From NCBI GenBank assembly GCA_019637685.1, contig JAHBVF010000011.1:111642-175641 (forward strand): a DNA stretch of 64,000 nucleotides, written 5' to 3'. Source of the stretch: Caldilineaceae bacterium (GTDB lineage: Bacteria > Chloroflexota > Anaerolineae > Caldilineales > Caldilineaceae). The position numbers were made by a program, and so were the translations under genes. Shown here piece after piece: positions 60,762 through 64,000 of this stretch (positions are counted from its first letter, which is position 1; each line of letters begins with the position of its first letter). The notes below the pieces were generated by a model that searched no databases, was not told where the DNA came from, and was given only the letters and a program-made list of their open reading frames with translations.

Positions 60762-62459
60762 ATGGAACCCGCACAGCTAACACCCGGTCAACCCATTCCC
60801 GTTCCGCCGGACTTTCCCATCGAATGGCGCAAGCCAACCGACCCGAACAACTTTTGGATGCGGGATGTCATGCACTTCCCCTACCAAATAGTCCCACTCG
60901 CCGCGTCGTTTGTGGAAAATGTCCTTGAACCCTGCCTGAATCACGGCGCAGGCAAAGTTGGGATGCCCATCCGCTTCCATTGCCGAATTTTCAACACCCA
61001 CTACTACACCGCCACAACGCCGGTGCTGGGACCGGACGGCAACCCGTTTATGCCGCCGCCCGATGCCGACTCGATGGATCATCCCAGTGTCCGGGCAGTG
61101 ATGAGTATTTCCGACTTTTGGGAGGGTGCGTTGCTGCCGGAAATCAAGCAGATTCTCGCCCACTGCGAATCCATCGATCTGGCATCTGCTACACCAGCGC
61201 AACTGGTGGGCCACTTTGACGACTTTATGGCCCAGGCCACCCGCTCCTGGCAGATCCACTTTGAGGTTGCCCACACGATGCTGCTGGCCATGAGCCTCTT
61301 CGATGACTTCTATCAGGAGATATTCGGCGCGGATGCCTTAGGCGCCTACCGGCTGTTGCAGGGATTTGACAACAAATCCCTGGAAGCCAATCGGAAATTG
61401 TATGCGCTCAGCCGTACAGCCCTGCACACGCCGGAAGTCCAGACGATTCTGGAAACCCATCCAGCCGAGCAGGTGATGGCCGCACTGCTGGCGTCCAAAG
61501 AAAGTCGCCCTTTTCTGCAGGCACTCAATGATTGGCTACAGGAATTCGGTCAGCGGGGGGATATGTATGACTCGCTGACCAGCGTAAGCTGGATCGAAGA
61601 CCCGACGCCCGCCATCGGCAACCTGCTGGACTATATCCAGCGGGATGAGGACATCGACGCCCATCGCCAGGCCATGCAGGCCGTGCGGGAACGACTGATT
61701 GACGAAGCCCGCGCCACCCTGGCAAGCTATCCCGAAGTTGTCCGTATGCAGTTTGAAGGACTGTTGCGCAGCGCCCAGGCAGCAAGCGTCATCCAGGAAG
61801 ACCACAACTACTGGTTGGATCAGCGCGCCATCTATCAACTGCGCCGCGCCTTCCTGGAAGTGGGGCGTCGGCTGGCCGCTGCTGGCTCTCTTGCCGCGCC
61901 GCTGGATGTGATCTATCTGCGCTTTGAGGAAGTGCGCAACGCCCTGCTTGCCCTGTCGCAGCGGCCGCAAAAGCTGCAAGAATTGATCGCTGAGCGCAAG
62001 GCGACTGCCGCGCACTATGCCGATATCCAGCCGCCAATGATGCTGGGCACATTGCCTGATGGACCGCCCCCCGACGATCCGGGCACGCGCGCAGGGATGC
62101 GCTTCTTCGGTGCGCCGCCGCAGCCGAGCAACGAGCCTAATACAATCAACGGCGCAGCCGGTTCGCCCGGCAAAGTACGCGGCCCCGCCAAAGTGATCCG
62201 CACCCTCAACGAAGCGGGCAAACTGGCCAAAGGCGACATTTTGGTGACGGAGACAACCGCGCCGCCCTGGACGCCCCTCTTCGCCACAGCCGCGGCCATC
62301 GTCACCGACGCCGGCGGCATTCTTAGCCATTGCGCGGTGGTGGCGCGGGAATACGCCATCCCCGCTGTGGTAGGAACGTATACGGCCACCCGTCTGATCC
62401 AGGACGATATGCAGATCGAGGTGGACGGCGACAGCGGTCTTGTGCGCATCCTGGCCTGA
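60762..62459 (+). CDS. PEP synthase-like subunit with swivelling phosphohistidine domain
   Basis: This 565-residue protein lacks the ATP-grasp domain. Residues 1-440 are mostly helical, with NFWMRDVMHFPYQIVPLAAS and a dikinase-like substrate region (VIQEDHNYWLDQRAIYQLRR, LDVIYLRFEEV). They resemble the substrate-binding part of rifampin phosphotransferase and the large subunit of phenylphosphate synthase. The C-terminal swivelling domain has GDILVTETTAPPWTPLFATA and GGILSHCAVVAREYAIPAVV, where His523 is the expected phosphocarrier. The preceding gene must supply ATP binding. GAGGAGAG precedes the ATG. The target acceptor (PEP/pyruvate, phenol-like or antibiotic) is unknown. Confidence 0.88.
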   Translation: MEPAQLTPGQPIPVPPDFPIEWRKPTDPNNFWMRDVMHFPYQIVPLAASFVENVLEPCLNHGAGKVGMPIRFHCRIFNTHYYTATTPVLGPDGNPFMPPPDADSMDHPSVRAVMSISDFWEGALLPEIKQILAHCESIDLASATPAQLVGHFDDFMAQATRSWQIHFEVAHTMLLAMSLFDDFYQEIFGADALGAYRLLQGFDNKSLEANRKLYALSRTALHTPEVQTILETHPAEQVMAALLASKESRPFLQALNDWLQEFGQRGDMYDSLTSVSWIEDPTPAIGNLLDYIQRDEDIDAHRQAMQAVRERLIDEARATLASYPEVVRMQFEGLLRSAQAASVIQEDHNYWLDQRAIYQLRRAFLEVGRRLAAAGSLAAPLDVIYLRFEEVRNALLALSQRPQKLQELIAERKATAAHYADIQPPMMLGTLPDGPPPDDPGTRAGMRFFGAPPQPSNEPNTINGAAGSPGKVRGPAKVIRTLNEAGKLAKGDILVTETTAPPWTPLFATAAAIVTDAGGILSHCAVVAREYAIPAVVGTYTATRLIQDDMQIEVDGDSGLVRILA

Positions 62460-62462
62460 GAC

Positions 62463-62701
62463 CCTATGACTCTACGGCAAAAGACCTTTTGAACCACTGG
62501 TGAGTCCACTGCAAAAAAGCCAGATTCTCCCGCCAAGACGCCGAGAAATTCAGGGGTAATATCCGCGTTTACCAGTGGCTGAAAATACTTTTGCAGTTGA
62601 GTCACTGATAAACGCGGATGAATGAGGGATGCCTTCCTGACATTCTCTGTACCTCTGCGCCTCTGCGAGAGGGAATCACTCTTTTGCTGTAGAGTCACCT
62701 A
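62463..62701. mobile_element. MITE-like element with 18-bp terminal inverted repeats and 4-bp flanking duplication
   Basis: TGACTCTACGGCAAAAGA (62467-62484) is inverted at 62680-62697 with one mismatch, and CCTA flanks both ends (62463-62466, 62698-62701). Inside are nested arms (ATCCGCGTTTACCAGTG at 62561-62577, inverted at 62603-62619) and GCGCCTCTGCGAGAGG, a word also found in the O-antigen ligase gene. No transposase is encoded. It ends three bases before the MFS ATG and occupies the whole 62460-62703 gap. Confidence 0.75.
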
Positions 62702-62703
62702 CG

Positions 62704-63909
62704 ATGCCAAAAATGTTTGCGCAGCGCCGTGTCACATCCGAACATCAACTGGTCGCAGCGATTGCGTTGATTACAATGTTGGCACCGCTGAACAGCACAA
62801 TGATTGCCGTCGCGCTTCCCAGCATTGCCGACAGCTTTCATGTGGAAGTCAGTGCCGCCAGTGTGCTGGTGCCCACCTATCTTTTTGTTATGGCGGTCTT
62901 GCAGCCTTTCGCTGGCGGCCTGGGCGATCGTCTGGATCGGCGGCGCTTGATTCTGGCGAGTCTGCTGCTCTTTGGGGTAGCGTCGATGGGCGCAGCGTTC
63001 GCGCTCAACATGCCCATACTGATTTTCTTTCGTCTGCTGCAGGCGTTGTCCGGGGCGATGGTGTTCCCCAATGGTGTGGCGCTCTTACGCGAGGTGATTC
63101 CCACTGAACGGCGTGGGCGAGTGAGTGGGACCGTTGGTTCGGCAGCCTCCTTCGCTGCTGCGCTAGGCCCTGTCATCGGTGGTCTGCTGGTACAGGCGTT
63201 CGGTTGGCAGTCTGTCTTTTGGACCAATGTCCCTTTCATCGCGGGCGCGTTGGCATTGGGCTACATAGCCATTCCGTCGCCCCAACCACATACAGTCCAT
63301 ATCCAAGAGGGTAAGACCAATCGGCTGCGTGGCAATATTCTCGATCTGCGTACGTTTGTTGCTGCCAATGCAGCAGTGGCATGCAGCAATCTGGCAATGT
63401 ATGTCACTCTGTTGGCCGTGCCGGTCTTGCTGACCCGTAAGTTGAACTGGTCGCCCAGTTGGGTGGGCTTTATCCTGGCCGCGCTTTCCGTGATGAGTCT
63501 GGTCTGCGCGCCCATAGGAGGGCGATGGGCGGACAGAATGGGGCGGCGCAGACCTGTGGTGCTGGGGTTGGGTGTCTTGATCATAGGCTGCGTTCTGCTT
63601 GGGATAGCGCAGGCGCGCATGCTGTTTATGTTGATCGGTGGACTGATGCTCATGGGCGCAGGACTGGGCATTGCTGGTGCCGGAATGCAGACCGCCGCCA
63701 TTGAAGCGGTTTCCAAACGGACTGCTGGAATCGCAGCAGGCTTGTTTAGCACCAGTCGCTATTGTGGCAGCATTCTTGGCTCCAGCGTGTGGGCTGTGCT
63801 GCTCGGCGCGAAAAACGATCAGTACAACACCATTTTTGTGATGATATTCATTGCTGCCAGTCTATCTGCGCTTGCGGGTAGCAGCATGCACCCCCGGTTT
63901 CATGAATAG
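62704..63909 (+). CDS. MFS drug/metabolite exporter
   Basis: This 401-residue major facilitator has about 12 hydrophobic helices. Motif A-type loop GGLGDRLDRRRLILASLLL follows helix 2. The start of helix 1 (LVAAIALITMLAPLNSTMIA) and the motif-C-like AALGPVIGGLLVQAFGWQSV mark the proton-antiporter drug-export group (DHA1/DHA2-like, CmlA/Bcr or QacA type). A second A-like loop is PIGGRWADRMGRRRPVVLGL. It is likely a proton-driven efflux pump for the product of the neighbouring modification genes. The MITE-like element lies directly before its ATG, so its ribosome binding site (AGAGTCACCT) is poor. Confidence 0.88.
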   Translation: MPKMFAQRRVTSEHQLVAAIALITMLAPLNSTMIAVALPSIADSFHVEVSAASVLVPTYLFVMAVLQPFAGGLGDRLDRRRLILASLLLFGVASMGAAFALNMPILIFFRLLQALSGAMVFPNGVALLREVIPTERRGRVSGTVGSAASFAAALGPVIGGLLVQAFGWQSVFWTNVPFIAGALALGYIAIPSPQPHTVHIQEGKTNRLRGNILDLRTFVAANAAVACSNLAMYVTLLAVPVLLTRKLNWSPSWVGFILAALSVMSLVCAPIGGRWADRMGRRRPVVLGLGVLIIGCVLLGIAQARMLFMLIGGLMLMGAGLGIAGAGMQTAAIEAVSKRTAGIAAGLFSTSRYCGSILGSSVWAVLLGAKNDQYNTIFVMIFIAASLSALAGSSMHPRFHE

Positions 63910-64000
63910 TATGAGCCATCCATCTTCATCGGAAGAGAATGTGTACTGTTTACCTCGACTTTAGCCATTATATGAAAGTATAGAAAGGGGAAGGCAGAGA
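63910..64000. other. Untranslated right edge
   Basis: I see no gene, terminator or clear promoter in this short stretch. A purine-rich AAAGGGGAAGGCAGAGA at the very end could be the ribosome binding region of a gene beyond the window. Confidence 0.4.

Overview
This window reads as ordinary chromosome of a free-living, GC-rich bacterium, most likely a member of the Chloroflexota (Caldilinea/Anaerolineae-like). That placement is an inference. It rests on the gene content (HrcA/CIRCE heat-shock control, an mreBCD-pbp2-minC-minD-rodA run without minE, an L25/CTC-type ribosomal protein, many B12-binding radical SAM and GNAT proteins) and on many short intergenic inverted repeats. I found no rRNA, tRNA, CRISPR array, integrase or transposase. 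Genes are densely packed, with ATGA or TGATG stop/start overlaps inside operons and good sigma-70 type promoters in several gaps.

Layout. 0-6 kb: the front of a FemX/FemAB-type gene cut by the left edge, modA-modB without modC, a formimidoyltransferase, and a glycosyltransferase followed by a polyprenyl-phosphate sugar transferase. 6-9.4 kb: a consensus promoter overlapping a perfect CIRCE operator, then hrcA, grpE, a GNAT protein and a small membrane protein. 9.4-15 kb: sbcD-sbcC (double-strand break and hairpin processing) and an M24 peptidase. 15-23 kb: a secreted S41 protease, a sugar epimerase, 6-phosphogluconate dehydrogenase, a TlpA-like thioredoxin and an O-antigen ligase-like protein. 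23-32 kb: a tail-anchored 15-residue-repeat protein, L25, an M23 LysM endopeptidase, hpt, a GH99-like hydrolase, and a tight nudix/rlmI/small gene/tilS operon read leftwards.

32-40 kb is the cell-shape and division-site operon (mreB, mreC, mreD, pbp2, minC, minD, rodA), read from two promoters. 40.7-53 kb is an accessory-looking stretch: aldo/keto reductase, M28 peptidase with a ThuA-like protein, three paralogous B12-binding radical SAM proteins interspersed with a GNAT protein, an amidohydrolase, a class-C beta-lactamase-like hydrolase and a DsrE-like protein. 53-56 kb holds a DUF3891-like protein and a Rieske protein with a large uncharacterised C-terminus.

56-64 kb is the most suggestive block. 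An XRE/NB-ARC/TPR regulator is divergent from a small lipocalin-like protein and an SGNH hydrolase. These are followed by a PEP-synthase-like enzyme split into two genes (ATP-grasp subunit, then a subunit with the phosphohistidine domain) and an MFS exporter. The regulator and small-protein genes share an intergenic region with 12-bp spaced direct repeats. A roughly 230-bp MITE-like element with terminal inverted repeats and a 4-bp flanking duplication sits against the MFS start codon. My reading is a regulated modification/export module whose substrate is unknown.

Repeats are a theme. At least five gaps carry imperfect to perfect inverted repeats built from GGGGATTGGAGATTGGG-like words, and others carry unrelated long hairpins. 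Some repeat units extend into or lie inside coding sequence (modB, sbcD, sbcC, O-antigen ligase).
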